A DNA stretch of 5,658 bases, from positions 1 through 5,658 of the forward strand of contig JANXYT010000102.1 of the NCBI GenBank assembly GCA_025355915.1, read 5' to 3'. Below the pieces are notes generated by a model. The model was not told the DNA's origin, made no database searches, and saw nothing but the letters and a program-made list of their open reading frames with translations. Numbering within the stretch: position 1 is the first letter of the stretch; the number at the start of each line of letters is the position of its first letter. Both the position numbers and the translations under genes were made by a program. The DNA is from Holophagaceae bacterium. Its GTDB lineage: Bacteria; Acidobacteriota; Holophagae; Holophagales; Holophagaceae. Shown in pieces: positions 4,839-5,658 of this stretch.

Positions 4839-5658
4839 ATGCCAGGACTGAACGCCGGTCTCTACATCGGGCTCTCAGGTCTGCAGGCCCAGCAGGCAGC
4901 CCTGAACGTGGTGGGTCACAACATCGCGAACGTGAATACACCTGGCTACACCCGCCAACGGGCCGATCTCACCGCCAACAGATCTCTGGTTGAAGGGCAA
5001 ATATTCTTCGGTTCCGGCGTGACGCTGAACGCAGTCCAGGGAATCCGGGACCGGTTCCTCGACCTCCAGATCTATCAGGAGACGGCCCGCCAGACGGGGG
5101 CCAACGAGCGGTACGCGGGCGTGGATGCGGTGTCCACGAGCCTTGGGGATACCGGCAGTACCGGCATTGGGGCTCAGATCCAGGCCTTCTTCCAGGGCTT
5201 TCAGGAACTTTCCGCCCGGCCCGAAGATGGTGCCCTCCGCCAGAATCTGGTGGGCAAGGCGAACACCATGATCTCGGGACTGCAGACCCGATACCGCCTG
5301 CTGAGCGCCCAACGCGACAACGCCGACCGCAGCGTGGCGAGTCTGGTGACTGAGGTGAACACGCTCACCAATCAGATCGCCCAGCTGAATCAGCGCATCA
5401 CCACTGAAACGGTCCAAGGCTCGGACAATGATGCACGGGATCAGCGCAAGGCCCTGACCGACAAACTTGCCGGACTGGTGGGCATCAACGTGTTCGAAGG
5501 GTCCAAGGGCGAGTACCAGATCACTCTGGATTCGGGTGCCGGTGTTCTGGTCAGTGGAAACAGCTCCTTTTCGTTGTCAACCACGCCTTCAGACCCGCTT
5601 ACGCCACCACCTTGGAAGACTGTGGACGGATACAGCAAGGTCTTTTCAAATATGGGTG
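4839..5658 (+). CDS. flgK: Flagellar hook-associated protein 1 FlgK (N-terminal 273 residues, 3' end outside window)
   Basis: FlgK is the first junction protein between hook and filament, exported by the flagellar type III system. The frame is open from ATG 4839 to the window end. The N-terminal D0 helix carries the flagellar rod/hook signature: LYIGLSGLQAQQAALNVVGHN (8-28), then IANVNTPGYTRQRADL (29-44). Next come FGSGVTLNAVQGIRDRFLDLQ (57-77) and a long helical D1 region with TLTNQIAQLNQRI (177-189). The block NDARDQRKALTDKLAGLVGINVFEG (198-222) is typical of FlgK and separates it from hook protein FlgE and the rod proteins. The ribosome binding site is AAGG at 4828-4831, 7 bp upstream. The gene follows the flgN-like stop after 2 bp. 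Only the N-terminal part is seen, so total length and variable-domain content are unknown. Confidence 0.95.
   Translation, partial: MPGLNAGLYIGLSGLQAQQAALNVVGHNIANVNTPGYTRQRADLTANRSLVEGQIFFGSGVTLNAVQGIRDRFLDLQIYQETARQTGANERYAGVDAVSTSLGDTGSTGIGAQIQAFFQGFQELSARPEDGALRQNLVGKANTMISGLQTRYRLLSAQRDNADRSVASLVTEVNTLTNQIAQLNQRITTETVQGSDNDARDQRKALTDKLAGLVGINVFEGSKGEYQITLDSGAGVLVSGNSSFSLSTTPSDPLTPPPWKTVDGYSKVFSNMG

Noticed and set aside
4875..5417. - strand open frame of 180 codons inside flgK
   Set aside because: Antisense to the conserved FlgK N-terminal region; no recognisable domain.

Overview
The window holds the end of a housekeeping block followed by the first part of a flagellar cluster. All genes are on the + strand. 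The DNA is GC-rich with G/C-biased third codon positions. The L-ring (FlgH) and P-ring (FlgI) genes indicate a diderm (Gram-negative type) motile bacterium. The rod-binding protein has no muramidase domain, and the flagellar genes sit behind a two-subunit class I fumarase and prmC. Together this fits a GC-rich non-enterobacterial lineage. My best guess is a Holophaga/Geothrix-like acidobacterium or a deltaproteobacterium-like group, but this rests on general gene-family feel and not on a search.

Layout: (1) 2-804, the C-terminal end of the fumarase alpha subunit and the complete beta subunit. (2) 828-1658, prmC (hemK), the release-factor glutamine methyltransferase. (3) 1703-3825, flgH, flgI and a small flgJ-type rod-binding gene, tightly packed (9-bp gap, then a 4-bp overlap). 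(4) 3869-4836, flgM (anti-sigma-28), an uncharacterised small gene, and a short flgN-like gene. (5) 4839 to the end, the N-terminal half or so of FlgK, running off the window.

The flagellar genes follow assembly order. FlgJ-type protein, FlgI and FlgH build and cross the rod, P ring and L ring. FlgM then reports hook-basal-body completion by being exported. FlgN is the expected chaperone for FlgK, the first hook-filament junction protein.

The most informative non-coding signals are three short intergenic promoter candidates. A sigma-54 type -24/-12 element lies just before flgH. A sigma-28 (FliA) type element with GCCGATAG as its -10 lies just before flgM. A weaker sigma-54-like element lies before the flgN-like gene. 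Each would place transcription start only about 13-14 nt before the start codon, at or just before the ribosome binding site. If real, they imply a sigma-54 to sigma-28 flagellar hierarchy with FlgM feedback encoded inside this one gene string. I see no mobile element, CRISPR array, tRNA, rRNA or convincing terminator. No non-coding stretch exceeds 50 bases, and nothing here is a clearly novel multi-gene system. The least explained gene is the small one at 4196-4507.
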